From: Pseudomonadota bacterium
GTDB taxonomy: Bacteria; Pseudomonadota; Alphaproteobacteria; Rhizobiales; Rhizobiaceae
Length of the DNA stretch: 14,254 bases
Assembly: GCA_023393575.1 (NCBI GenBank)
Contig: JAEWKX010000105.1
Coordinates: 1 to 14,254, forward strand
Reading direction: 5' to 3'
This document shows, piece by piece, positions 1-6,277 of this stretch (position 1 is its first letter; each line of letters begins with the position of its first letter). The translations under genes and the position numbers were made by a program. The notes below the pieces were generated by a model. It was not told the DNA's origin, did not search any database, and saw nothing but the letters and a program-made list of their open reading frames with translations.

Positions 1-1058
1 GTTCGGGCCGCACCGGCCGCGCGGGCAACAAGGGCGTCAGCGCGCTGATCGTCCCGGTCAACCAGCGCCGCAAGGCCGAACGCCTGCTTGCCGGCGCCGA
101 CGTGACGCCGATTTGGGCGCATCCGCCGACCGCCGACGAAGTGATCGCCCGCGACCAGGAACGCCTCCTGGCCGATCCGGTCTTCAACGAGGCGCCACGC
201 GAGGAAGAGCAGGAGTTGATTGCACGGCTGGTCGAGGCCTATGGGCCCGAGAAACTCGCCGCCGCTTTCGTCAGCCTGCACCGCGCCAAGAATGCGGCAC
301 CGGAAGACCTGATCCCGGTCTCGCTGGAACCGGGCCCACGCAAGGGCCGCGACGGGGCGCAGGGCGACCCGGCATCGCGCCCGCTGACGCCGCGCGGCGA
401 TTTCGGTCCGGCCGTGTGGTTCTCGCTCTCGGTTGGCCGCAAGCAGCGCGCCGAGCCCCGCTGGCTGATCCCGACCATCTGCCGCAGCGGCGATCTCTCG
501 AAGAACGAGATCGGCGCGATCAAGATGCAGGCGGACGAGACCTATGTGGAGATTGCCGCCGAGCACGCTGATCGCTTCCTGGCAAAGCTCGGCAAGGACC
601 GGATGATGGAGCGCGGCATCCGCGTGACCCGCCTCGACCAGGCACCCGATTTCAGCAGGTTCTCCCGCACGGGCGGCGGCGACGATTTCATGCGCCGCGA
701 CGGTCCGCGTATGGACAAGCCGTGGAAGGGCAGGAAATCCGTTGACGGCGCCGAGCGCGGCGGCAGGGAAAAACCCTTACGCGACCAGGGGGCGGGCGAT
801 GCTCCGCGCAAGGACTGGAAGCCGAAGGCCAAGTCTAGCGACACGCAGCGCGACGTGCGCAGCATCGACGATGAGGTCTGGGGCGGTCCGAAGCCGAAGG
901 GCGGCCTGGGCAAGGACAAACCTCACCGCGCCGACAACCGCGGCGGCGAGGGGTCTGAAAAGCCTTACAGGAAAGGCGGCGGCAAAGCGTTCGGCGGCAA
1001 ACCCAAGCCGGATGGCGGCAAGGGCAGGAAGTTCGGCAAAGGCAACGACAGGTCGTGA
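1..1058 (+). CDS. DEAD-box ATP-dependent RNA helicase, C-terminal part (5' end outside window)
   Basis: The open frame runs in from the left edge (first full codon at base 3) to TGA at 1056-1058, giving 351 visible residues. It opens with SGRTGRAG, helicase motif VI (usual form HRIGRTGRAG) at the end of the second RecA-like domain, so motifs Q to V lie upstream of the window. About 100 further residues lead to a DbpA/CsdA-type RNA-binding domain (near SKNEIGAIKMQADETYVEI, bases about 498-555). The last ~110 residues are a disordered Lys/Gly/Arg/Asp-rich tail typical of alphaproteobacterial DEAD-box proteins and likely to bind RNA non-specifically. The role known for the family is ATP-driven unwinding of RNA in ribosome assembly, mRNA decay or cold adaptation. 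Which subfamily (DeaD/CsdA or another) cannot be settled without the N-terminus. An in-frame GTG at 102 is internal, not a start. Confidence 0.92.
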   Translation, partial: SGRTGRAGNKGVSALIVPVNQRRKAERLLAGADVTPIWAHPPTADEVIARDQERLLADPVFNEAPREEEQELIARLVEAYGPEKLAAAFVSLHRAKNAAPEDLIPVSLEPGPRKGRDGAQGDPASRPLTPRGDFGPAVWFSLSVGRKQRAEPRWLIPTICRSGDLSKNEIGAIKMQADETYVEIAAEHADRFLAKLGKDRMMERGIRVTRLDQAPDFSRFSRTGGGDDFMRRDGPRMDKPWKGRKSVDGAERGGREKPLRDQGAGDAPRKDWKPKAKSSDTQRDVRSIDDEVWGGPKPKGGLGKDKPHRADNRGGEGSEKPYRKGGGKAFGGKPKPDGGKGRKFGKGNDRS

Positions 1059-1063
1059 TGAGC

Positions 1064-1083
1064 GGTGCCGTCAGAACGGCACC
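1064..1083. terminator. Hairpin between convergent helicase and FAD oxidase genes
   Basis: GGTGCCGT (1064-1071), loop CAGA, then ACGGCACC (1076-1083) form a perfect 8-bp stem. It lies six bases after the helicase stop and includes the stop codon of the convergent FAD oxidase (1071-1073). No T-run follows on either strand, so it may act as a transcript 3'-end stabiliser or a weak bidirectional terminator rather than a classical intrinsic terminator. Confidence 0.45.
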
Positions 1084-2480
1084 TTGCCCGGATTGAACAA
1101 CCCGATTGGATCGAGTGCGTTCTTCAGCGTCCGGGCGAGTGCCTGCTTTTCCGGTGAGGTGAAGTTCTCGTAGCCGTAGCGCTTTTCCCGGCCGACGCCG
1201 TGTTCGGCCGAGAAGCTGCCGCCGGCCTCGCGTATGCCGCCATAGACGGCGTCCTCTACCGCGCGCAGTTCTTCCTCCGGCAGCGGCCCACGCTTGATGA
1301 GCGTCAGGTGCAGGTTGCCGTCGGCGATGTGGCCGTAGACATAGGCCGCATAGGTAGGGTCGATCGCCTTCAACCGGTCTTCCAGTTGCGCGACATAGCT
1401 GTCGAGATATGTCGGCGGAACGGAGACGTCGAAGGAGGCCGCATCCGGAATTTCGGCGTAGTAGAAGCCGGAGTCCTCCCGGATGTCCCAGAACCGGCGC
1501 GCCTGGTCGAGTGATTGGGCGACGATGCCGCCCTCGAGGCCGAGTGGTTCCCACAGGTCTGCGAGCTGTTCTTCCAGCGCCGCGGTCGCAGCATCGACGC
1601 TCTCTCCCGAGATTTCTATCAGCAGTGCGGCCGCATCCTCTTCCAGCCAGGAGAGGTCGATGCCCTTCAGGCGTGCATGGTCGCGGATATAGCGTGGCCA
1701 CATCATTTACGCAGCTTCCAGGGTCGCGCTCGGCAGGGTGCGGAACCGGCGGATGGTCGCCAGCGCCGTCATCGCATCCGGCACGCCCACCAGGGCCGTC
1801 GCCCGGTGCGGGCGCTGCTGCTCGAGCCTCACCACGATCTTGGTGACGAGGCCGAATGCACCTTCGCCGCCGATGAACAACTGCTTCAGATCCGGCCCCG
1901 CAGAGACCTTCACCACGCGCGTCAGATCCGAGAAGATCTTGCCGGACGGCAGGACCGCCTCCAGGCCCATGACCTGCTGGCGCATGACGCCGTTGCGGAA
2001 GGCGAGGATGCCGCCGGCGTTCGTAGAGACCATGCCGCCGATCGTCGCCGTTCCGCGCGAGCCGAGGTCGATGCCCGTGGTGAGGCCGTGTTCCGCCGCC
2101 GCCTGCTGCAGGGCCTCCAGGGTCACGCCCGCCTCGACCGTCGCGGTCATCTCCTCGGGTTCGATCGACAGGATGCGGTTGAGGCGCTCCGTCGACAGGA
2201 TGACCTCGCCGGGACGGCTGACATTGCCGCCGGCGAGGCCGGTGCGGCCTCCCTGCGGAACGATGGCGACACCGTTTGCCGCACACCAGGAGACGAGTGC
2301 CGCCGCGGCTTCCGTGCAGGCGGGTTGCGCCATCACTCCGGCACGAAAGTTGTCGGCGTGCTCTCCCGGATGACGACCTGCCAGTTCCTCTTCGGCCAGG
2401 ATCGTCAGCTCGGGGTGGAGGGCGTTCAGGCGCCGATGAAGTTCCTGGCGCGTGGGCGTGGCGGGCTGTGTTACGATCAT
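1071..2480 (-). pseudogene. FAD-binding D-2-hydroxyacid dehydrogenase (GlcD/D-lactate/D-2-hydroxyglutarate dehydrogenase superfamily), interrupted by in-frame TAA
   Basis: Two open frames, 1707-2480 (257 aa) and 1071-1706 (211 aa), lie in the same reading frame, separated only by TAA at 1707-1709. Joined they give about 469 residues, the normal length of this family. The first half carries the FAD_binding_4 (PCMH-type) signatures: PQGGRTGLAGGNV (residues 75-87), GSRGTATIGGMVSTNAGG (140-157) and FIGGEGAFGLVTKI (202-215). The second half carries FAD-oxidase C-terminal marks: YGHIADGNLHLTLI, SAEHGVGREKRYGYE and LDPIGLFNPGKV. The family oxidises D-lactate, glycolate or D-2-hydroxyglutarate and passes electrons to quinone, cytochrome or ETF; the substrate here is unknown. 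The break falls at the start of the C-terminal (substrate/cap) domain, so neither half is expected to work alone. A sequencing error or a recent mutation would both explain it. The start at 2480 has only a weak ribosome site. Confidence 0.85.
1707..1709 (-). other. Premature in-frame TAA in the FAD oxidase, followed at once by ATG ATG
   Basis: On the minus strand the reading is CTG GAA GCT GCG TAA ATG ATG TGG, and the frame stays open on both sides. A GAA-to-TAA (Glu to stop) single-base change is one plausible origin; this is inferred, not seen. GGAAG lies 8 bases before the first ATG, so re-initiation of the second half is conceivable. Confidence 0.8.
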
Positions 2481-2573
2481 GCGGAACGGCTCTGTCGAAA
2501 GGGTGATCCAGCGGTCTTAACAGGGAAGTCGAAATGGGCAAGAGATGAGGGGCGCGGCATGGGTGGAGGCAAC

Positions 2574-2614
2574 TTGATTTTCGACGCTGCATCGCTATTC
2601 TTACGTTAACGTAA
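2574..2614 (+). promoter_or_regulatory. Candidate etfQO promoter with 14-bp ACGT palindrome
   Basis: TTGATT (2574-2579) and TATTCT (2596-2601) are spaced by 16 bases and could be -35 and -10 boxes for the rightward gene. Starting on the last base of the -10 box is the perfect palindrome TTACGTTAACGTAA (2601-2614), which would cover the transcription start. Palindromes with paired ACGT cores are of the type reported for MerR-family LiuR regulators of branched-chain amino acid and acyl-CoA catabolism, a pathway that feeds ETF. That assignment is from memory of the motif type and is not proven. The site could also act on the divergent FAD oxidase. Confidence 0.4.
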
Positions 2615-2675
2615 AGGTAAGAGGGCAATGCCGCCGGAAAGCGGGAGGAGCCCTCGCTTTGGAGGTCGACAACCG

Positions 2676-2719
2676 CCCCGGCTTTTGCCAATGAGGTTGT
2701 CAGACAACTGGTGCCGGGG
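2676..2719. promoter_or_regulatory. Candidate GntR/FadR-type operator inside a larger hairpin upstream of etfQO
   Basis: GTTGTCAGACAAC (2696-2708) is a perfect inverted repeat around one base. Its core TTGTCAGACAA fits the FadR-subfamily GntR consensus TNGTNNNACNA. It is nested in longer complementarity: CCCCGGC (2676-2682) pairs with GCCGGGG (2713-2719), and CCA (2688-2690) with TGG (2709-2711). In RNA it would form a 5'-UTR hairpin ending about 25 bases before the etfQO start. Either an operator or an mRNA structure is possible; no regulator gene is in the window. Confidence 0.35.
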
Positions 2720-2743
2720 TGGGGCCGGCAAGCGGAGTAGGTG

Positions 2744-4408
2744 ATGAGCGAGCAAATGGAACTGCCCGAACGGGAAAGCATGGAATTCGATGTCGTGATC
2801 GTCGGAGCCGGTCCGGCGGGCCTCTCGGCGGCGATCCGGCTGAAGCAGGTGAACCCCGAGCTTTCCGTCGTCGTTCTGGAGAAGGGGTCCGAGGTCGGCG
2901 CCCACATCCTGTCGGGTGCCGTTGTCGATCCGATCGGCATCGACCGGCTGCTTCCCGGCTGGCGCGAGGAGGAAGGCCACCCCTTCACCACGCCGGTGAC
3001 CGACGACCAGTTCCTGTTCCTGGGCCCAGCCGGCTCCGTCCGCCTGCCGAACGCCTTCATGCCGCCGCTGATGAACAACCACGGCAACTACATCGTCTCG
3101 CTCGGCCTCGTCTGTCGGTGGCTCGCGGAGAAGGCCGAGGCGCTCGGCGTCGAGATCTATCCGGGCTTTGCCGCAACCGAGGTTCTGTACGACGAGAGCG
3201 GCGCCGTGCGCGGCGTCGCGACCGGCGACATGGGCATCGAGCGCAACGGCGAGCCGGGGCCTGCCTTTACTCGCGGCATGGAACTGCACGGCAAGTACGT
3301 GCTGATCGGCGAGGGCGTGCGCGGCTCGCTCGCCAAGCAGCTGATCGCGAGGTTCGACCTGCAGAAGGACCGCGAACCGCAGAAATACGGGATCGGTCTC
3401 AAGGAGCTCTGGGAGGTCCGGCCGGAGAATCACAAGCCGGGCCTCGTGCAGCATTCCTTCGGCTGGCCGCTCGGCCTGAAGACCGGCGGCGGTTCGTTCC
3501 TCTACCACCTGCACGATAATCTGGTCGCCGTCGGCTTCGTCGTCCACCTGAACTACAAGAACCCCTATCTCTACCCGTTCGAGGAGTTCCAGCGCTTCAA
3601 GACGCATGAGGCGATCCGCGGCACCTTCGATGGCGCCAAGCGTATCTCCTACGGCGCCCGGGCGATCACCGAAGGCGGCTATCAGTCGGTGCCGAAGCTT
3701 ACCTTCCCGGGCGGTGCGCTGATCGGCTGCTCGGCCGGCATGGTCAACGTGCCGCGTATCAAGGGCAGCCACAACGCCGTGCTCTCCGGCATGCTGGCGG
3801 CGGAGAAGATCGCCGATGCGATCGCTGCCGGCCGCGCCAACGACGAAGTGGTGGAAATCGAGACCGAATGGCGCCAGGGCGATATCGGCAAGGACCTGAA
3901 GCGCGTCAGGAACGTCAAGCCGCTGTGGTCGAAGTTCGGGACGGCCCTCGGGGTCGGGCTCGGCGGCCTCGATATGTGGACGAACCAGCTCTTCGGCTTC
4001 TCCTTCTTCGGAACGCTGAAGCACGGCAAGACCGATGCGGAGAGCCTCGAGCCTGCCGCAAAGCACAAGCCGATCGCCTATCCGAGGCCCGACGGGGTGC
4101 TGACCTTCGACCGCCTCTCGTCGGTGTTCCTGTCCAACACCAACCACGAGGAGGACCAGCCGGTCCACCTGCAGGTCAAGGACATGGAACTGCAGAAGCG
4201 CTCCGAACTCGGCGTCTATGCCGGACCCTCGACCCGCTATTGTCCCGCCGGGGTGTATGAGTGGGTCGAGAAGGACGGCGAGGAGGTCTACGTCATCAAC
4301 GCGCAGAACTGCGTCCACTGCAAGACCTGCGACATCAAGGATCCCAACCAGAACATCAACTGGGTTCCGCCGCAGGGAGGCGAAGGACCGGTCTATCCGA
4401 GCATGTAG
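2744..4408 (+). CDS. etfQO: Electron transfer flavoprotein-ubiquinone oxidoreductase (ETF-QO)
   Basis: This 554-residue iron-sulfur flavoprotein (EC 1.5.5.1) takes electrons from reduced ETF and passes them to membrane ubiquinone, linking fatty-acid, branched-chain amino acid and other flavoprotein dehydrogenases to respiration. An N-terminal FAD-binding GAGPAG (residues 21-26) follows a beta strand. A hydrophobic glycine-rich stretch (ALGVGLGGLDMW, then FGFSFFGTLKHGK) matches the membrane-contact region of the family. The C-terminal ferredoxin-like domain has the 4Fe-4S ligands C500, C523, C526 and C529 (CVHCKTC), then NINWVPPQGGEGPVYPSM, the usual end. Length matches bacterial and mitochondrial orthologues. 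I chose ATG 2744 because GGAG lies at 2734-2737, six bases upstream; GTG 2741 is too close. The gene stands alone, divergent from the FAD oxidase and followed by a strong hairpin. It appears intact. Confidence 0.97.
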   Translation: MSEQMELPERESMEFDVVIVGAGPAGLSAAIRLKQVNPELSVVVLEKGSEVGAHILSGAVVDPIGIDRLLPGWREEEGHPFTTPVTDDQFLFLGPAGSVRLPNAFMPPLMNNHGNYIVSLGLVCRWLAEKAEALGVEIYPGFAATEVLYDESGAVRGVATGDMGIERNGEPGPAFTRGMELHGKYVLIGEGVRGSLAKQLIARFDLQKDREPQKYGIGLKELWEVRPENHKPGLVQHSFGWPLGLKTGGGSFLYHLHDNLVAVGFVVHLNYKNPYLYPFEEFQRFKTHEAIRGTFDGAKRISYGARAITEGGYQSVPKLTFPGGALIGCSAGMVNVPRIKGSHNAVLSGMLAAEKIADAIAAGRANDEVVEIETEWRQGDIGKDLKRVRNVKPLWSKFGTALGVGLGGLDMWTNQLFGFSFFGTLKHGKTDAESLEPAAKHKPIAYPRPDGVLTFDRLSSVFLSNTNHEEDQPVHLQVKDMELQKRSELGVYAGPSTRYCPAGVYEWVEKDGEEVYVINAQNCVHCKTCDIKDPNQNINWVPPQGGEGPVYPSM

Positions 4409-4425
4409 CTCTGTTCCTATCCGAT

Positions 4426-4452
4426 GGCTTCCGGTCGGGACGACCGGAAGCC
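4426..4452 (+). terminator. Strong hairpin after etfQO
   Basis: GGCTTCCGGTCG (4426-4437), loop GGA, then CGACCGGAAGCC (4441-4452) make a perfect 12-bp stem beginning 18 bases after the etfQO stop. There is no T-run behind it, so it is either a hairpin-only terminator or a protective 3' structure. The stem is the longest perfect one I saw in the window. Confidence 0.6.
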
Positions 4453-4547
4453 TCCGCCTGATCAGGTGCCGTCGGCCCGGTTCCCGCTTCGCATCAGCGC
4501 TGCTCTCGCGGCGTTGAGCGGCCTTGTTCCCATGACGGGCGACCCGC

Positions 4548-4563
4548 TAAACCCTTCGTTAAC
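4548..4563 (+). promoter_or_regulatory. CtrA-box-like site upstream of L,D-transpeptidase
   Basis: TAAA (4548-4551), seven bases, then TTAAC (4559-4563) match the alphaproteobacterial CtrA consensus TTAA-N7-TTAAC at 8 of 9 positions. The second half continues as TTAACCATAAT, the half-site form often seen at cell-cycle promoters. It lies 53-68 bases before the transpeptidase start. Such short AT-rich motifs also occur by chance. Confidence 0.3.
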
Positions 4564-4615
4564 CATAATCTCCTTAATTTCGGACCATCAAACCGACACA
4601 TTGAGGACACGATTC

Positions 4616-5233
4616 ATGTCGCTATCCCGCCGCGGATTCCTGATCGGGCTGCCGCTTCTCGTCACCGGATGTGCATCCAGCGGCGTCGATCACCGCGCCA
4701 ACTACGCGGCCCGCCCGGACGAGCAGTTCCCGTTGAAGGCGGTTCCGCTCGAGAAGATCAAGCCGGAGCTGCGCCGACAGGTCGTGGCCTACGAGACGGC
4801 CCACAAGCCGGGAACGATCGTCGTCGACACGCCGGCCCGCCGTCTCTACCACGTCATGGAGAACGGCCAGGCGATGCGCTACGGCGTCGGTGTCGGGCGT
4901 GCAGGCCTGGCCCTCGCCGGCAGCGCCTATGTCGGACGCAAGGCGGAATGGCCGAATTGGACCCCGACGCCGAACATGATCCGCCGGGACCCGGAAAAGA
5001 ATTTGAGGTTTGCCGGTGGCGTGCCCGGCGGCCCGAACAATCCGCTCGGCGCCCGCGCCATCTATCTCTATCGCAGCGGCAACGACACGCATTTCCGCAT
5101 CCATGGCACGAACCAGCCGCAGACGATCGGCTATGCCATGTCGAGCGGTTGCGTAAGAATGATGAACCATGACGTGATCGATCTTTACGAACGCGTGAAT
5201 GTCGGGGACCGGGTGGTCGTTCTGCAGGCCTGA
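4616..5233 (+). CDS. L,D-transpeptidase (YkuD domain) lipoprotein
   Basis: The 205-residue protein begins MSLSRRGFLIGLPLLVTGC: a twin-arginine-like SRRGFL at residues 4-9, a hydrophobic run and a lipobox VTGC with the lipidated cysteine at 19, so it should be an exported lipoprotein. The YkuD catalytic core spans roughly residues 60-203. It shows H163-G-T and SSGCVRM with nucleophile C179, the signature of enzymes that make 3-3 peptidoglycan cross-links or attach proteins to peptidoglycan. ATG 4616 is chosen over upstream in-frame starts because GAGGA (4603-4607) lies eight bases before it and the signal sequence starts exactly there. In Rhizobiales this family is known to tether outer-membrane proteins to the wall; whether this member does so is unknown. 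The gene stands alone, convergent with the exporter, with a possible CtrA box upstream. Confidence 0.93.
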   Translation: MSLSRRGFLIGLPLLVTGCASSGVDHRANYAARPDEQFPLKAVPLEKIKPELRRQVVAYETAHKPGTIVVDTPARRLYHVMENGQAMRYGVGVGRAGLALAGSAYVGRKAEWPNWTPTPNMIRRDPEKNLRFAGGVPGGPNNPLGARAIYLYRSGNDTHFRIHGTNQPQTIGYAMSSGCVRMMNHDVIDLYERVNVGDRVVVLQA

Positions 5234-5253
5234 TCAGGTTTTGGCGTCGCCGT

Positions 5254-6150
5254 TCAAGGGCGGTGCGCCGACAGAAGGCCCGTGGATAGCAACACGCCAA
5301 GTCCGGTAATCGCCGTGGCGGCGATGGCCGGCCCGCTCAGCGTCTCGCCAAGCAGGACCGCGCCACCGATGGCTGCCGCAACGGGAGTGAGGGCCGTATA
5401 GGCCGCAGCCCTTGTGGCGCCCAGAATGCGTACGGCAAAGCCATAGAAGATCGTGGCTAGCAAGCCGGAGAGCAGGGCTTGCGGCACGAGTTGCAGCGCA
5501 ATCTCGGAAACCGGGGCAGTCAGGAGGTTGGAGCCCAGCAGCGGGATGAGCGGCAGGTTGATCACCGTCGACCAGAAACAGATCAGCGCACCGGCCTCGA
5601 ACGCGCCAAGTCCCGATTTGCGGAAGGCGTGGGTGTAGATCGCCCAGAGTGCCGCACCGAACGGCAGCACGACATAGCTCCGCCAGCTCAGGCTCGCCTC
5701 CTCGGACGTGCCGAGGAGGAGCAGGAGCCCCCCGGCAAGAATAGCCAGCATGCCCGCCTTCCGCAGCCGATCGGGACGCTCGCCGAGCACCATCATCCCG
5801 ATCAGCGCCGTCGCGAGCGGCATGGTCCCAGGCAGAAGGACGCCTGCGGCCGAGGCGGGGGTGGCCAGAAGCCCGAAAGCTGCAACCTGGAAGAAAGGTG
5901 CACCGGCTCCCACGATCATCAGGACCAGCGGCAGCGTGCCCGCACCGCGCGGCCACAGCCCGGTACGGCGAAGGAAGGGCGAGAGAACCAGGGCCGGGAT
6001 GCCGAAGCGCAGCAGGCTGAGGTCGAGGGGCGTCAGCACGCCGCCCTTGCTGTAGCGCATGGAGATCAGCCAAGTCGCCCAGATCGTGACGACGGAGAGA
6101 GCGGCTGCCGCGCCGAAAGTCGCCGAGCTGTTCGCGGGAGTGGGTGCCAT
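5254..6150 (-). CDS. DMT-superfamily EamA-type transporter (probable amino acid/metabolite exporter)
   Basis: The 298-residue protein is almost wholly hydrophobic, with about ten predicted membrane helices arranged as two EamA repeats (roughly residues 10-140 and 150-290). Typical EamA wording is visible: LPGTMPLATALIGMMVLGERP near the end of repeat one, and TALTPVAAAIGGAVLLGETLSG in repeat two. Known relatives (RhaT/YdcZ/RarD-like) move small metabolites or amino acids by proton-coupled antiport; the substrate cannot be read from sequence. The frame is open upstream to 6495, but ATG 6150 is preferred: AAGGA sits eight bases before it, the membrane domain starts there, and a longer form would run through the divergent regulator gene. 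The divergent Lrp-family gene 127 bases away probably controls it, a common pairing for amino acid exporters. Confidence 0.92.
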   Translation of the reverse strand: MAPTPANSSATFGAAAALSVVTIWATWLISMRYSKGGVLTPLDLSLLRFGIPALVLSPFLRRTGLWPRGAGTLPLVLMIVGAGAPFFQVAAFGLLATPASAAGVLLPGTMPLATALIGMMVLGERPDRLRKAGMLAILAGGLLLLLGTSEEASLSWRSYVVLPFGAALWAIYTHAFRKSGLGAFEAGALICFWSTVINLPLIPLLGSNLLTAPVSEIALQLVPQALLSGLLATIFYGFAVRILGATRAAAYTALTPVAAAIGGAVLLGETLSGPAIAATAITGLGVLLSTGLLSAHRP

Positions 6151-6177
6151 TTCCGTTTTCCTTGTCACGAGAGGAAC

Positions 6178-6219
6178 AGAATAACAACCACTGCGCGCTT
6201 GAGTCCTTGCTAAAAGCGC
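6178..6219 (-). promoter_or_regulatory. Candidate exporter promoter with inverted repeat (Lrp operator candidate)
   Basis: On the minus strand TATTCT (6183-6178) is a fair -10 box, 28 bases before the exporter start; the matching -35 position (GGACTC, 6206-6201) is poor, which suits an activator-dependent promoter. An inverted repeat GCGCTT (6195-6200) / AAGCGC (6214-6219) with a 13-base spacer brackets that -35 position. Its place between a divergent Lrp regulator and exporter makes it the best operator candidate, but Lrp sites are degenerate. Confidence 0.3.
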
Positions 6220-6277
6220 CTCCGGAAGGCACGATCTTGGCAGGATATTGCGGAAGCTCATTGCTGGGAGCGTAATC

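Noticed and set aside
700..1055. Repeated GGCGGCAAA-like bases in the helicase tail as a tandem DNA repeat
   Set aside because: They are irregular and explained by coding for a Gly/Lys/Arg-rich disordered tail.
2621..2655. GAGGGC / GCCCTC inverted repeat in the etfQO leader
   Set aside because: The 23-base loop and short 6-bp arms are expected by chance at this GC content.
835..3087. Very long minus-strand open frame (750 codons) across the FAD oxidase and into etfQO
   Set aside because: It runs out of frame through well-identified genes on both strands and gives an Arg/Pro-rich low-complexity product. It is a high-GC shadow.
2606..4318. 570-codon minus-strand open frame antisense to etfQO
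   Set aside because: It mirrors the coding strand of a certain ETF-QO gene in a GC-rich genome; the product has no domain I recognise.
4424..4615. Longer form of the L,D-transpeptidase beginning at 4424
   Set aside because: The extension passes through the etfQO hairpin and the promoter region, while GAGGA and the signal peptide mark ATG 4616.
5222..5244. CCTGATCAGG followed by TTTT as a terminator of the L,D-transpeptidase gene
   Set aside because: The palindrome leaves only a three-base stem once a loop is allowed, too short for an intrinsic terminator.
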